Below are positions 24,569 to 37,478 of a stretch of 64,000 nt of DNA, piece by piece. The first letter of the stretch is position 1; each line of letters starts with the position of its first letter. This stretch comes from Odiellus spinosus (Eukaryota; Arthropoda; Arachnida; Opiliones; Phalangiidae). The notes under the pieces were generated by a model that had not been told where the DNA came from, searched no databases, and was given only the letters and a program-made list of their open reading frames with translations. The translations under genes and the position numbers were made by a program. The stretch is taken from NCBI GenBank assembly GCA_963920705.1, contig OY987226.1:560501-624500 (forward strand). The letters run 5' to 3'.

Positions 24569-26713
24569 AAATTAATTTAGTTTTATGGGGAAATAGATTT
24601 CGTCAAAAACCAATTGAAATTGGTAGTCTGTCTGTGCAAAATTTATTTAGGGCATAAAATTTATGAATTTTAAGATGATTAAATTGGTTGTTAAGAATAG
24701 TTTTAGCAACTTAGAGATTCAACTCGTGAAATTTCAAACATTTTCGGGGCATGACGTCACTCAAAATTACGACAGAAATCGTACAATACTTTTATAATTA
24801 CAAATTAGTAATTTTAAACAATGATATATTAGAAAACACAATCAAATAATTTAATCATTATTTTTCATTTCATCAAACTTGATTTTCCAAATATATTATA
24901 ATTTAAAAAAAAATCCCGACACTTTTGCTACTCCATTATTAGTTAAATAACCATTGTAATATTTTTAATTAAATTGTGTGTTAGATTCAGTCATGCTTAA
25001 TAAGTTTAATAGAAAATTAATTAATATAATCAACGAAAATTAGTTAAAATTGCAAATTCGATAATCAAGCGAACTTAATTACGAATTAAAAATTTTGTAT
25101 CGATAAAAATTGGTTTAAATTTAATAAATAAAACCAAGAAAGGTTAGAATATTTAATGATCATCTTTCAATCTTGCAGTTCCTCGGCCAGCCGTAATCTC
25201 AAATTATAATGGCCAAGGCTTAACGAAAAATAACTAAATAGAGGCAGTGTTTTTTTTACATTTTTAGAAATTCTTTCATCTATTTAAAGATTAAAGTTAT
25301 TTTTCCTTTATTTTTTCAAAGGCTGGGAATTCAATTTTGGGGATCATCTCTGATTCAAGCAACCAATCAGAAAAATCCGTTAGACCTCGTAACGTAAGTT
25401 AATAATAATTCTGTCCCTTTACGCGTTTTACCGCTAATGAGGTAAATGTCATTTTTAAGAGCGCGTGGCAGCCTCTTTTTGTATAACATATTAAATCAAT
25501 TCTATATTATTTAGCAATCTACGCGATACGGAAATATACTTAAAAGCTGAAAATGTCAAATAAATATAGATTAAACTATAGTTACTGACCCGCGCAAGGC
25601 GAGATGTCAAAGTCCAAATTTTGGGTACACATTTCGTGTCAGAAGTTTCGACGATCATAATCACGCGTAGTGCAAATACAAATACTCCTCTTTTTAGCTA
25701 CACCTCTCCCCTACCATGGGGGTGACTGTAGGTCCTATTTTGTTCGCGGCGTTGAAGGTGTCGTTGATAAAGTCAAAAAACACATAGCCGCGTGAAATAT
25801 TTCGCAATGACTTCGCCACGAATGCAAATGATTTCACGATACATTTAACTAATTTGACAATGAAATCAAGCTATTTAACTATAATTTCGAATGATTTCGC
25901 AATGAGTTCAAGAAATTAAAAACTGGAAAGTTTAAAGAGAATCGTATCTTGATATTTGCGTTGGTTTTTGGGCTTTACACGTCTCAGAGAAAAAAGTTAA
26001 ATTTTCCCACAATTTTGGCATATTTAAGATAAAAACTACTCAAATTGCAGCAACTTAAAACCAATTTTGTTTCCCACTATTTCAGAATACTCCAGTTGGT
26101 ATCTAAATGATATCACTTTGTTTATGTTTATCGTAGTGATAAGATCGTCATTTTTGTCAAGAGTGACAAATAAGATTTTCAATCGAGCACTAAGATTTAA
26201 GAAAGACCTATTTTTTAAGTATAAGTTAGAATTTTCCATTTTATTTTCAATCATAAAGTTTAAAACATTAAGCAATAATGTAAGAATAAACTCGTAAAAC
26301 TTGATTGCGAGTAACGCGTTTAAAAAGGGGCGCAAAAAGGAATAAAAGAACGTACCACGCGTCCAAAAAAAATTACAGTAGATTTTATAGTGGTTTTATT
26401 GGGGGCAAAACTCCGAAAGGAAAGACAGAGGACCTTGGAACGAGCTTTTTTAAAAACCTTTATCAGCCAATCGGGAGTTTGCCCCTTTTTTCTAAGGGGG
26501 GGCGAGAGATAAATTTTGAAACTATAGACGTCCCGTATCGGAGTAAATAAGCGAGAAGTTGAATTCTACGAGTAGGGGTTTTGTTTCGCTTAATAAGCGT
26601 CGGCTGTTCGGTAGTCAGTAAAGTCTAGACCCTGGCGCGGGTCACTTCGATACCAGCGTCCTTTAAACCGAGTTTAATCTTATTTACGAGTAAACTTCTA
26701 GAAGAGTTCCATC
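24569..26713. other. Intergenic region between the two innexins
   Basis: AT-rich at first, becoming more GC-rich after about 26,280. No coding region is supported. The 400 bp before the second innexin probably contain its promoter and 5' leader. Confidence 0.55.
26615..26619 (+). promoter_or_regulatory. Candidate initiator element of the Inx2-like gene
   Basis: TCAGT, the arthropod initiator consensus, occurs 97 bp before the ATG in a GC-richer stretch. It would give a leader of about 97 nt with no intron. No good TATA box or DPE is seen at the expected distances, so this is only a plausible start site. Confidence 0.25.
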
Positions 26714-27093
26714 ATGTATCCCATGTTCGAATCCCTAAAAGGGGTTGTAAAAGTACCTCATACGGTGATTGACAATAACGTCTTCCAGTTGCATTACAGG
26801 TTTACCGTACTGGTACTTGTAGGGTTTAGTATATTAGTTACTGGAAGGCAATACTTCGGGGACCCGATTGATTGCATTAATAACGACGACATCCCGGAAG
26901 CTCTTCTCGAAACTTTCTGCTGGATCCATTCCACTTTCTCTCTACCCGCCGCTTGGAACAAAACTGTCGGAGAAGAAATACCATATCCTGGTATCGAAAA
27001 ATACAAAAAAGGTGAAGAAAGAGTCTATCACAAGTACTATCAATGGGTCTGCTTCGTTCTTTTTCTACAAGCAATTCTCTTCTATATGCCAAG
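26714..27093 (+). CDS. Inx2: Inx2-like exon 1 (residues 1-127)
   Basis: Encodes the N-terminus, first helix, first extracellular loop and second helix. It ends with AG of the Arg127 codon before GTGAGT, a strong donor. A four-residue continuation into the intron is not supported because the family sequence resumes at 36752. Confidence 0.95.
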
Positions 27094-30000
27094 GTGAGTG
27101 TTGATGACATTTTCAATTTAGTAATAGTTTAAAACTTGAATTTTGCTTTGGAATTGACAAACAAATTGAGGGTTTGTTGTTGGAATATTTACCTAAAACT
27201 TAGGCCTTGGTTTCGCCATTATACTTTAATGGTATTAGAGATCTTGTAATAATTTAGGGTTTTTGTAAATAATTGACAAACTAATTAGTTATTCGTGTCA
27301 TCTGGTTTTTTGATTTTGGTCCCAAGTTCTCGCCTTTGAAATGTTATATTTTAAGTTAATGTTAACTTATGAATTAGTTGTTGATAAATTTAATTTAAAT
27401 TGAATGTAATTAAGTCCGATCAGAGGCTAGGGTTTAACTTTGAGTTTCCCCTGCCATAACAGAAACCTATTCGATAATTTTTTTCACAATTATTGAACTC
27501 GTTTTTGGTGTTTAAATTATATTTAAACTTAACCAAACTTTAGAAATTAGGTGTAAAATCGAACAAATCATATGAATCCAATGGCTCACGCCTTCAATGT
27601 ATGGTAGAGATACCCTAATTATTCTGAAGGCGACTATTACGCCATGTGGCGACGTTGGCGACGTTTCAAACAAACTATCCCGTGATTCCAAAATTAAAAG
27701 CTATTAATTTTTTAGCTCTTAGTTCCCCTTTAATTATTAACTAAATTGGCATATTGCCACATTATGAAAGTCAATGTGTGGTGATTTAGTCCCTGAACTA
27801 GTGGTAAATAAATAGCGTTGTTTAAGTAACACACTTCCGCGTATCTTGCGTGTCAAAAAAAAAAAGAAAGATTACCACATACAGGGTTAACGAATTAACA
27901 TTCAGATCTGAAATTAATTCGGATCTTCTTACTGACATAAATCGCGAGCTTACGCTTTGGCTGCGGTGTCTTGTATTTAGCAATAGCCTTGGTAAATAGG
28001 CTTAAGTTATTTAGAAGAAATGAAAGTCGTGATAATTATTTTGCTTGATTAAAATTGTGGGAACAAAAATGTGGAATGTATTATTAAAGGGAGAATGAAA
28101 CCTTATCGTTTAAATATGCCTTATCTAACGGTAAAGAAAATTTAAAAACAGCTAAGCCTATTTTGATTTTTAATTTTATTTCTAGTTTGTTTGTAAATTT
28201 TGTTTGATGTTAGATTAGGCTGCTATTTAAACTCGAAGGAATTGATTAAAAAAAAATCACTCGTTGTTCGATTGCATTCTCTCTTTAAAAAAAAAATCTT
28301 ATTTGCGCTGAACAATTAAACTTAAAACGAGTTTGAACAATGGCGTCTGCGTGGGCTGTTAACCAATATTGGTTATATTTTTGCGGTGTCATGTTCAACA
28401 CACGCTATTTTCTTGTTCACATTCTGCGTAATAAGTACTAGAATGCACTCTGGTGTTACATTTTTCTTCCGATATTAATTTACTAAGCTGCTAAGCCTTG
28501 TCATTTCAAATCAATGACTGTGATTTGAAACTTTCATAAATCTATATCGAGTACGCCACGATTGGTTTAGAGCTTTTTGTTCCCACGTTCTTAGGAACAT
28601 AAATGTGTTCTTGCTAACTATGAAATACTATCTTCAGTGTTAATAGGTTAACTTTGAAATAGGTTTACAATGTCCCGCCTACTTTTCAGTACTTGTTGGT
28701 TATGTTGATATTTACTACCATACATGAGGTAAAGAACCAACTAGAAACGACTGATAATCGTATACGCCTCTTTCACGTAACGCTTGGGGTCCAAATTGCC
28801 CCCAAAATATTTACTTAGACAGGATTGGGAGGCGTTGGATCTTAGACAAAGATTACGCGCGGGTTAGGAGAATTCCGGTGAACCTGTTTCTCAAGAAAAA
28901 ATTCTTGGAGGCTAGCTACTCTATCTTGAGCAATTTCAGTCTACATTACTACTTGTAAATAATGCTTCAAGTCGGGTATAGTAGTAGTCGAGGCGAATGT
29001 GTGAAGTTATTTCTAATTATCCCTCATTTTAAAAATAAAATTTAGGCCTAATTATCCGATAACGATTTCATTTTACATAGCACACCTTTTTTTAAGCGTA
29101 ATTTTAATTTCGAAACTGATATTTGATAGCCCGTGAGAAGCTTAATGTTAGAATAAATGCCCTGGTGGGGAAAAATGGAACTATTCAGTCTACGTATTAA
29201 AAATTGATAATTAATAAAATCTGAAATAAATAATGAAACCACCTCTACGTTTAATTTTGGGTCACGTGTGGGATTGGAATTCGCGGCTTTCCTCGTTTAT
29301 ACAATTCTTTTTTTTTAATTCATTTTAGACCTAAAAATCTTTCTAGACACGTTTTATTTTAAAAGAAGTTTTGACACGCATTGTGTATGGTTTCTTTTGT
29401 TGCAAATAAGAATTTCGAAGAGGCTCCTTCATGCTTAAATACTATTTTAATAATTAGTTAAAATTCGTAATTGCGGGTGCAGCCATAGATGCTATTTTAG
29501 GATCCTTATTTTGGTAACGGTACCACAGTTGAGGGCTAAAATGTGCGCCCATATTTGAGAATGCGATAGTTCAATGACACCCCTAACAATTACGAACATC
29601 AATCACTATCAAGAAATGATCTAAATATACACTCAAGTTTGCCAATAGACAGATTCGTACCACGCTGAGAAACGTAATAATATGTCCAGATGGACATAAC
29701 TGTGGCATAGGGCTTGAAATGCTCAAACTTACGGGTGAACAATTAATAGACTTACGGTTTTACCCAGTTATGGCCGAAATATTTCAATTTAATTTTAATT
29801 CATCTTGATTGTGGATAATTTGAAGCTTTTAATTATCCATTTAACTCGTAGCGTATAATTATCTAAACATAGTATTAACCTAAAGTTAATTATTATAATT
29901 TTCCCTATTCAATCTAAATTACTAAGAGCATAAATCTAAGTAAAATTTATTTTCAAATATCTCCCCTAATGATAATGACTATCGTATTCCTAGCGCTATA

Positions 30001-33000
30001 TATGTTCGACAGTCGCTGCCCGGGGAGAAATGTGGCTAGACTGAAACAAGCCGCCTTGTATTTCGAGGAAGAAATTGTTTTGGCTTTCAAAATAACCCTC
30101 AATTCTATATTGACCCCATCCCCCGCCGTGTTGATTTGGAAAAATAGCCCTTGGCCTAACGCGCCCTCGCAAAAATACCACTCCATTACTTATCTTTCTC
30201 CCAAATCGTAATTGTAACGGAGTTAAAATAGAAGAATTCAAGGGAGATTGAAGTGTCATTTTTGCTGATTTTTAATTTTCTAAGTAGTTTTCACTACCAG
30301 CAAGAATCCATTCAGGTTCCGTAAGAATATGGGAGGGCCGCGATTCAATAACCATCCTCCCAAACTTTGTAGCGAAAGTTCGTCCGCTTCGAATCGATTT
30401 TTCAAGTAAATCGCTCCTGACATTATATTATTAACCCGCGCCACTAACGACCTTGACGTAATATTTTGGGTAATAAAAATAGAGCCGACCGAAAAAAGAT
30501 CTAAGCGTACAAATGTTGCGAAAATTGCGGACGAACTTTTGTTACAAAGTTTGGGAGGATGGTACCAGAGGCTAAAGCTACTCTCCCATATTCTTATGGA
30601 ACCTGAATGGATTCTCGCTACCAGTATTTCCAACAAAAAAATAATAATAGGGCCGCGTTGGATGCCCCATCAAAAACGTGTCTTAAAATTTGAAAAATAA
30701 ATTCAAACGCTATTCAATATTTAGCTCCAAGTTTCCCTTTAATATTCGCGTATAACAAGCGTATCGGGATTTACCATATGTAAAGTAGAATTACTCGGAA
30801 TTTGGCCAGAAAACGTGGGTTTTGTCGGGGGCCAGGCTGCCGCGCGTGGATGGATGCTTTTGAAAGAACCGAACAAGAAACTCGCGTCAGGGAATCCTCT
30901 CTTTTGACCTTAAAAGCGAGGGTTGACCCCATCAGCATCGGACCCCCGTACGTTCCCTTCAACGGAATATTAACTTACTCCGCAACGCTGACGCCAAACG
31001 GGAAACGTGGAGCTAAAAATGGAATCGGCTTTTGAATTTTATTTTGGGAAAGGGTGTATGTTATATATTCGCGAATGACCAACAACGGAATACTCGCCAC
31101 CTCCATCCAAGAGACGATAAAAATGATTTGTTTTGATTTACGATCGTAGATCCTATCTATTTTAAGGTCAAAGTGCACCCAAAAATATTGAAACGCTATA
31201 AAGGGACTCGTAAAATAAATAGTTATTATTGGTTGTAAAGAATAATGGGCGCTCGAAAGATAAGGCGCCCTGATATAGACGAATTTAAGAATATAGCCAA
31301 TGATTAGCCTTCTGAATCTTCATTATTAATCCGTAGACTTTACCTATCGTGTTACAACCCCTTTAAATTAAAATTAAGCCTAACTCGATAATAATAAACT
31401 AATAGACCTTGTCCATAATTTTGTAACACGACGTTCATGGGCAGACACGTGTAGTGATATTTATTTCACTACGTTTGAATAGAGTGAAACGTTCCAAACA
31501 TGAACTATACCTTTTTGTTTTAAAAAAGAAAGACCTAGGCTCGCGTCTATTTTTAACCAATAATAGATTTATTTTAAATGGACACCAAATTTCAATTTAA
31601 TTTCAAGCAATAGGAAATTAATTTAAATACAAATAAGTTCGAAATTATAATAATTGTGATCTTACTCGGGAGTGTAGGTTTTAATTACGTTGAATCATAG
31701 ATATATTTAAAAGTCTCGCCTCCAGGGCGTATACCCAACCCAATTTCCAGTTTGACTGAGTACTTGAGCCAACTTATTTGGCAAGATGATATCAATCTTT
31801 CCAGGGAACTGTGTTAAGCCTAGTAAATTTTTTAAGCCTACTTTCAGAATTAGTTAAAACACTTACTATTTCTATCTGGTTTTTAAATTACGTCTATTTT
31901 AAATAGCGAAGGTATAGTGGCGCCTCTAGTGGATTTTTGGGGAACTTCAATTTTATTGACAAGTGAGGAATAGTATATTTATGGGCACACTCTAAAGTTA
32001 TTACTGGAGATAGATTAAGACCACTGTATCATCGTGCCAATAACTTAGAATTGATTGGTAACAAAATTTAAACGCAAATTTGAACATAAATGTAATTAGA
32101 TTTAAGATATAGGAGTCTCAAATCGTATCATTGACTAAGCAAAAGGCCTAAGAAAGACCCCCGAACTTTCCAATATTAAAATTTGGGTGAATAGAAATTG
32201 AGATTCAAGGTTAATTTATTTTTTATTTAATGTTATAAATAATAATTATTTAACTAAAATAGCTAAAACTGTATCAATCACGATGTAATATACATTCAGT
32301 TCATTTTTAAAATAAACCCCAAGTTCAAGAAATTTACCATTAAGGTTTTTTTCGGACTAACATTACTGCTATATCAAAAAATTTCATTTTTTTTACCCGA
32401 AAATGTGACAATTATTCGGAAAAAAATTCCACAAATTTATTGAAGTATTTATTGCTCGTAATATTGTCCAAACAAATATAATTGTACGGACTAAAGATTC
32501 TAGTTAAAAACATCAATTACGCAAATATACGTTAATTAGTATATTAATTAGATCAAATAGACGAAATTTAATCGGTCTATTATTCTAATTATTGGGCACG
32601 CGAACATGGAATAGCGAAATAAAAACAAATTACCAGGAATCTTCTAATTAAACTTATTAATTTATTAATTTCCCCTAATTATTTCCCGCGATAAGCTTCC
32701 ATGGTCCTTTTAAAACAGAAAATAGACTCTAATTAATATTTAAACTCGTTTAATTGGTGGATAGATTAAAAAAATTAAATTAAATGAAACCTTTTTCTTG
32801 TAATTAAATATTTTTTTAATTTTGATTTCTTCTTTCAATGTAATTGTGACTGGCAAACCTTTTTCTCTTTTAATTTAATATTCCCTCGAATATTTTTAAT
32901 TTATTCACGTATTACCACTTTTTTCGCCGGAGATGATTAAATATTTTAGCACAGAGTTATAAATTTTGACGTCATTGGCATACCTTCGTCGTGGCATCGA

Positions 33001-36000
33001 AGGTATTTCCATTGACGGGAGACTTTTCGGAAAACTGAATAACCATAGGTATAGAATAATGCGTATTCACGCTAAATTCGGCCTTGTCTGTCCGCAGCCT
33101 CGTGGAAATCGTTCGCTTTCCCAATTTTCAGCGTAAAACTAATTGCTTTTCGATTGGGCTGTTTTTTTGAAAGAATTTTCCGAGTAATTTCGGAGGAAAA
33201 AACCATTTTCAAAAATGGATTTTTCTCGATCTAAAACTAGTTTACAAATTAAATTTATTTTATAAATTGGTAAATTACGCGGTAATTTACCATCTCGCGG
33301 TAATTTATCCTAAATTTTCTTACTAAACAATATCTAAGCTTCCAAGATACGCTTCAATTGAACTATTGAAAAGCAGATTTTTAGATAATTTTAAAACAAT
33401 TAACTTTAACCTCTTATAGTAATTTGTAAGATTTTAATTCTTAAAGGTAAATTACCATTACTCTAGTATAATTACCGCGTAATCCAGAACGGGCTCGACG
33501 CAAAATTAATCGCCGCTCTCTGCAACTTTGGTTGGACTTAATTTTTAATCATTTTTAATTAATATTTAAAAAATATTTTAAATAGTTATAATTCTAATAA
33601 ATTAATTTATTCAGGATTAACTTAATTTAAAAACTAAATTCAAACAATTTTATAATATTGGTTAAATCTAATAACTATTATTAATGTGGCATTTTTTTTT
33701 TCTTCGTTTTCACTTGAAAAAACTGTCCTTGGAAAATAATCCCTTATCTATAAGATTAATATAAATCGTACGATTACGTGGAAGAATCTTTTTTAGGCCA
33801 TAAAACTCGAATCCAACGGGACTTATTAGAATTATAGGCGTATAGAAGTGTCATTTCAAGGTGCTTTTATTTATAACCAAAAACTCGGGTTTATTCCAAC
33901 AAAAATGGTCGTAATAACGAATGGAATCGTAAAATCATTTTTCTTAAATTTCCCGTAAAATATTCGTTGTTTTTTCAACTAATGAAGATAAATAGCCTTA
34001 AAATACTGAAGAATTGTCGAAAGACAAAGCGTAGAGATACCATAGAGATTAGGATAGCCATGGTCTGTGTAGATATAAGGAAAAATGGAGGTATATTCGG
34101 AAAATGTGTTTTTCTTAAACATGTAACGGAAAAACTAAAAAATTAAGCATTTTCTCTGTTTAATCAGGGTTCGTACACGACCTGGAAAACCTGGAAAAGT
34201 CAGGGAATTTGGAAAGTGGCCCCAAGGTTCAGGGAAAAGTCAGGGAATTTGAAAATAGCTAAAAATGGTCAGAGAAAATAAATATTTTGGTACCAGTGTC
34301 AAGGAACTGTTTACGATTGGTTTACCAATCAGTTGTAACGTAATTATTATAAACTGAAAATATTTCCCTAAAGATTCAAATTGTTTCTCATATTCCGAGT
34401 AAACTATCAGCCGACCCCGATTGATAAACTATATCAAATAAAATGTAGGAATTCCCAAAAGCTCAAGCTCCTAAGAATTAATTCGTGAAAAAAAAAAATA
34501 TTAAAATTGGTCAGGGATATTATTTGGAAATGGTCAGGGAAAACCCAGAAAAGTCAGGGAAATTAACTTCCAAAATTTTGTACGAACCCTGTTAAAACTA
34601 AAATATTGGAAAGCTCTAATCGAGAAACCGATTGAAATCGATTCGAGAAAAGACTTGTTTCCAGTTGAATCGATTTCCAAGCTGCCTAGTGTGACCGCAA
34701 CCTTCTTGATGTCGTCTCTCTAGTTTTTCACTTTTGATATTCTTGAACTGTGTAATGAACATCAGGATGGTCCTTCTAAGCTTGCACTAAGTTTTAATAC
34801 TAATAATTCAATGTAAAGATTTTTAAATAGATTTTTTTTTATATACATTTAATTGAAAAGCACGTAGGTTATTTTAATTTCACGGGGTTGTACTGGATTT
34901 TATATTAAGTAATTATTATTGGCCTTCGTAGTAGCTTTTTATTTCATCTGACGTAAGCGCTATTAAAAAAAAGGGGAATAAACTTCCTTCTATACGCTAT
35001 ATACGCAACAGTGACGTTTTACAAAGGTTGATTCAATCATTTCAAACGAGGCTGGCAAAAAATTAACATTTTTCCCATTCAAATAGACAACGCAATATGC
35101 TGACTACAGTAAGGCTTCGTCAGATTGACAGGGTTGATACTAACTTACTATTTTCACACATTGAATATATAGGAATTTGTAGGAACACATTGAAAATATA
35201 GGATCTTATAGGAACACATTGAAAATATAGGATCTTATAGGAACACATTGAATATATATAAACTTATAGGAACACATTGAAAATATAGACACTTATAGGA
35301 ACACATTGAAAATATAGGAAACATTATAGGAACACATTGAAAATATAGGATCTTATAGGAACACGTTGAAAATATAGGATCTTAAAGGAACACATTGAAA
35401 ATATAGAAACTTAAAGGAACACATTGAAAATATAGAAACTTAAAGGAACACATTGAAAATATAGAAACTTATAGGAAGACATTGAAAATATAGAAACTTA
35501 TAGGAAGACATTGAAAATATAGAAACTTATAGGAAGACATTGAAAATATAGGAAAAATTATATAGGAAATGTGGTCAACCTTCATTACGAAAAGTTGCTA
35601 TTTTTGTTTTGGGCGGGTTTTTTTATTAAGCCTTGCCAAAAAAAAAAATGTATAATTAAGCGGGTTGCATTCGATTCCGCGTTTTAAACAGTATCTGTTT
35701 ATTAAATTTCTTTCATAATGGATAATTTTCTTTCCCGTTCACCTTCCCTTTAAGATTTTGAATTTTGCCGAAAGCGAAAGTGTAAAAAATGCATTTTTCA
35801 TTCGATTTACTTTTACTTTTGGCCAAAATATTTCCTAGTTGAGTGGTCACGCGACGACGCGTGCAAAAATTTGTAAAAACAAACCCCCTTATCTCGGTGA
35901 ATATATCACGTTTTTAAGGTCTAGGTTATTGGCGTCTGTTAAAATTATAATTTTGGTTTTATAATAAGGTTGGTTAACTTTCACTCGTATACAATGACGG

Positions 36001-37478
36001 AGTAATAAAATTCCCGCGCTTTGCTTTAAAATTAGATAAGAGTGGTTTGTCATTTCGTGGTTTTGATTAGCCCTTGGCTTTGACAAAAGTTTTACCTATT
36101 TACGTGTCAGAAAGAATGAAAATATTAAGACAATTTATGGCCCCGTTTCAATTTAATATATAAAATTGATTTTAACTCTAACAAATAATTCCTATTTTAG
36201 TTCTGCCGCGCGAGGGACATGTCCTCAGGGTTGCCACAGTTCAGGGAAAACAGGAAAATATCAGGGAATTTGAAAATGAGCCAAAAAAACGCGGGGAATT
36301 TCAAGATATTTTAAAAAGTCGGGGAATTTCATGATCTTTCGAGAAACCAAGGAATTGCCATCATTATCCGGGGAAAATATTCTCAGCTGACGGCGTGTCA
36401 GTTCTATAGATTAGAACAAAGATACGCCCGCAGTTTGGCGAACGCGACTATATAAAACAATAAAAGGTTAAAAATTGCGTAGTATTAGCCGAAACGGTCA
36501 GGGAAAATCGTTGGAAAAGGTCAGGGAAAAACCTCGAAAAGTCAGGGAATTTGAATCTGAAAAAACTGTGTCAACCTTTTGTTTTATTTCTATGGGAAAA
36601 TGTAGAGTTCTGATTGGCTAATGGGACAATTTAAGGAAATTGCGATTACGGATGAGGATGGGATCATAACATTGCACGCTGAATCTAAAAATATTAAAAA
36701 TTTAACCATATATTGTAAAATGAACGTATTTTCTTAAATTTTAAATTTCAGATATTTATGGAAAATGTGGGAAGGACGTCGTGTAAGCAGCCTGGTCCTA
36801 AGTTTGGATCTCCCAATCTTGGGCGAAGACGAAAGAAAGAAAAGCAGAGGTCTTCTGGTCGAGTACCTCAAGACTCATATGGGCCATCATAAACTCTACG
36901 TCAGCTATTACATTCTTTGCGAGATGTTCAATTTCGCCAATGTCGTTGGTCAAATGTATCTGATCGACACGTTCCTCGGAGGAGAATTCACCACGTTTGG
37001 TTCCGAGGTCCTAAAGTTCACGGAGACCGATCAAGAGTTTCGTAACGACCCGATGGTCCGGGTTTTCCCACGCATGGCTAAGTGTTCGTTCCACCGATAC
37101 GGGCCTTCCGGTGACGTGCAACGTCACGACGCCTTTTGCATTTTACCCTTGAACATTATTAACGAAAAAATCTACATCTTCTTGTGGTTCTGGTTCATAA
37201 TCTTGGCGGTGTTATCGGGTTTCATATTGGTGTACAGAATCGTTACCGTCGCGTCCCAAAAGGTACGTTCAGCCATGTTGAGGCGAACCGCGAAATTGTC
37301 GGATCGCAGGGCCTTGGATCGCGTCATGAGTAAAGCCGAATTGGGCGATTGGTTCATCATCTACTTGTTGGCGAAGAACTTAGATCCTTTGAACTTCAGA
37401 GACTCTATGAACGATCTCTCTCTCAAATTAACGTCTAGTGAACCTTTGCTCGACAAAGAACGCGAAGCCAATGCTTAA
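26714..37478 (+). CDS. Inx2: Innexin-2-like gap-junction protein, two exons (26714-27093 joined to 36752-37478)
   Basis: The splice AG|GTGAGT to TTTCAG|A restores Arg127 in the conserved run YMPR|YLWKMWEG and gives 368 residues, the usual Innexin-2 length. Four helices are expected near 31-46, 112-127, 176-195 and 266-290. YYQW is at 108-111. Loop cysteines are Cys54/Cys69 (GDPIDCINND and FCWIHSTFS) and Cys238/Cys256 (KCSFHRYGPSGD and CILPLN). IDNNVFQLHYR, KYYQWVCFVLF, EKIYIFLWFWFIIL and GDWFIIYLLAKNLDP are typical of insect Innexin-2, the main epithelial innexin. An in-frame TAG at 26699 fixes the start. It lies about 2.1 kb after another innexin on the same strand. Innexin-2 can form mixed channels with other innexins in insects; pairing with this neighbour is only a possibility. 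Confidence 0.93.
28084..28288. mobile_element. TTAA-flanked MITE, copy 3
   Basis: TTAA at 28084-28087 and 28285-28288 flank AGGGAGAATG and its near reverse complement CATTCTCTCT. The interior AGCTAAGCCTATTTTGATT matches copy 1. With intact TTAA on both sides, this is one of the best copies for defining the family. Confidence 0.7.
30299..30619. mobile_element. 321-bp element with about 110-bp terminal inverted repeats
   Basis: The ends AGCAAGAATCCATTCAGG and CCTGAATGGATTCTCGCT mirror each other, and matching continues through TAAGAATATGGGAG and, after a short gap, CCATCCTCCCAAACTTTGTA and AAGTTCGTCCGC. Flanks read CTACC and ACCAG, so a duplication of ACC is possible. Long arms and little unique centre suggest a foldback-type or MITE element. 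It has no coding capacity; open frames across it are by-products of the arms. Confidence 0.75.
30790..31035. other. GC-richer unexplained segment in the Inx2-like intron
   Basis: Noticeably richer in G and C than its surroundings. On the + strand 30802-31035 is open from a non-ATG start for 77 codons (GPGCRAWMDAFERTEQETR), and part is open on the other strand. I recognise no family and see no clear paired splice sites. It could be a transposon fragment, a regulatory island or an unrecognised exon. Confidence 0.35.
34165..34591. mobile_element. CAGGGTTCGTAC-ended element with internal short repeats
   Basis: The 12-bp ends CAGGGTTCGTAC and GTACGAACCCTG are perfect inverted repeats. Near both ends short repeats with GTCAGGGAATTTGGAAA or GTCAGGGAAA recur. 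Non-coding. The CAGGG start fits hAT-type termini; class by inference. No clean flanking duplication was seen. Confidence 0.75.
35157..35568. repeat. 29-bp tandem repeat (about 14 copies)
   Basis: Units contain GGAACACATTGAAAATATAG followed by a variable GATCTTATA or AAACTTATA. The left part is more variable; the right part carries GGAAGACATTG in three units. Located within the Inx2-like intron. Confidence 0.92.
36226..36581. mobile_element. CAGGGTTGCCACAGTT-ended element with internal short repeats
   Basis: The left end CAGGGTTGCCACAGTTCAGG is matched at the right by AACTGTGTCAACC. Inside, TCAGGGAATTTGAAAA-type words recur (36262, 36541 and others), as in the element at 34165. It ends about 170 bp before exon 2 of the Inx2-like gene. 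Non-coding. Confidence 0.65.
36752..37478 (+). CDS. Inx2: Inx2-like exon 2 (residues 127-368)
   Basis: Begins with A completing Arg127, then YLWKMWEG. It encodes the cytoplasmic loop, third helix, second extracellular loop with Cys238 and Cys256, fourth helix and the C-terminal tail ending LLDKEREANA. The stop TAA is at 37476-37478. The frame extends upstream of the first ATG (36765), as the family alignment requires. Confidence 0.95.

Larger units (their letters stand above)
27094..36751 (+). other. Inx2-like intron 1 (9.66 kb)
   Basis: A long intron with GTGAGT donor and TTTTAAATTTCAG acceptor. It contains a TTAA-flanked MITE (28084-28288), a long inverted repeat (30299-30619), a GC-richer unexplained segment (30790-31035), two CAGGGTT-ended elements (34165-34591, 36226-36581) and a tandem array (35157-35568). 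The rest is AT-rich with no exon-like sequence that I could support. Confidence 0.8.

Noticed and set aside
29953-30636. Open frames of 77-118 codons in the Inx2-like intron
   Set aside because: One lies across the arms of an inverted-repeat element, and the others overlap on both strands without homology or splice sites.
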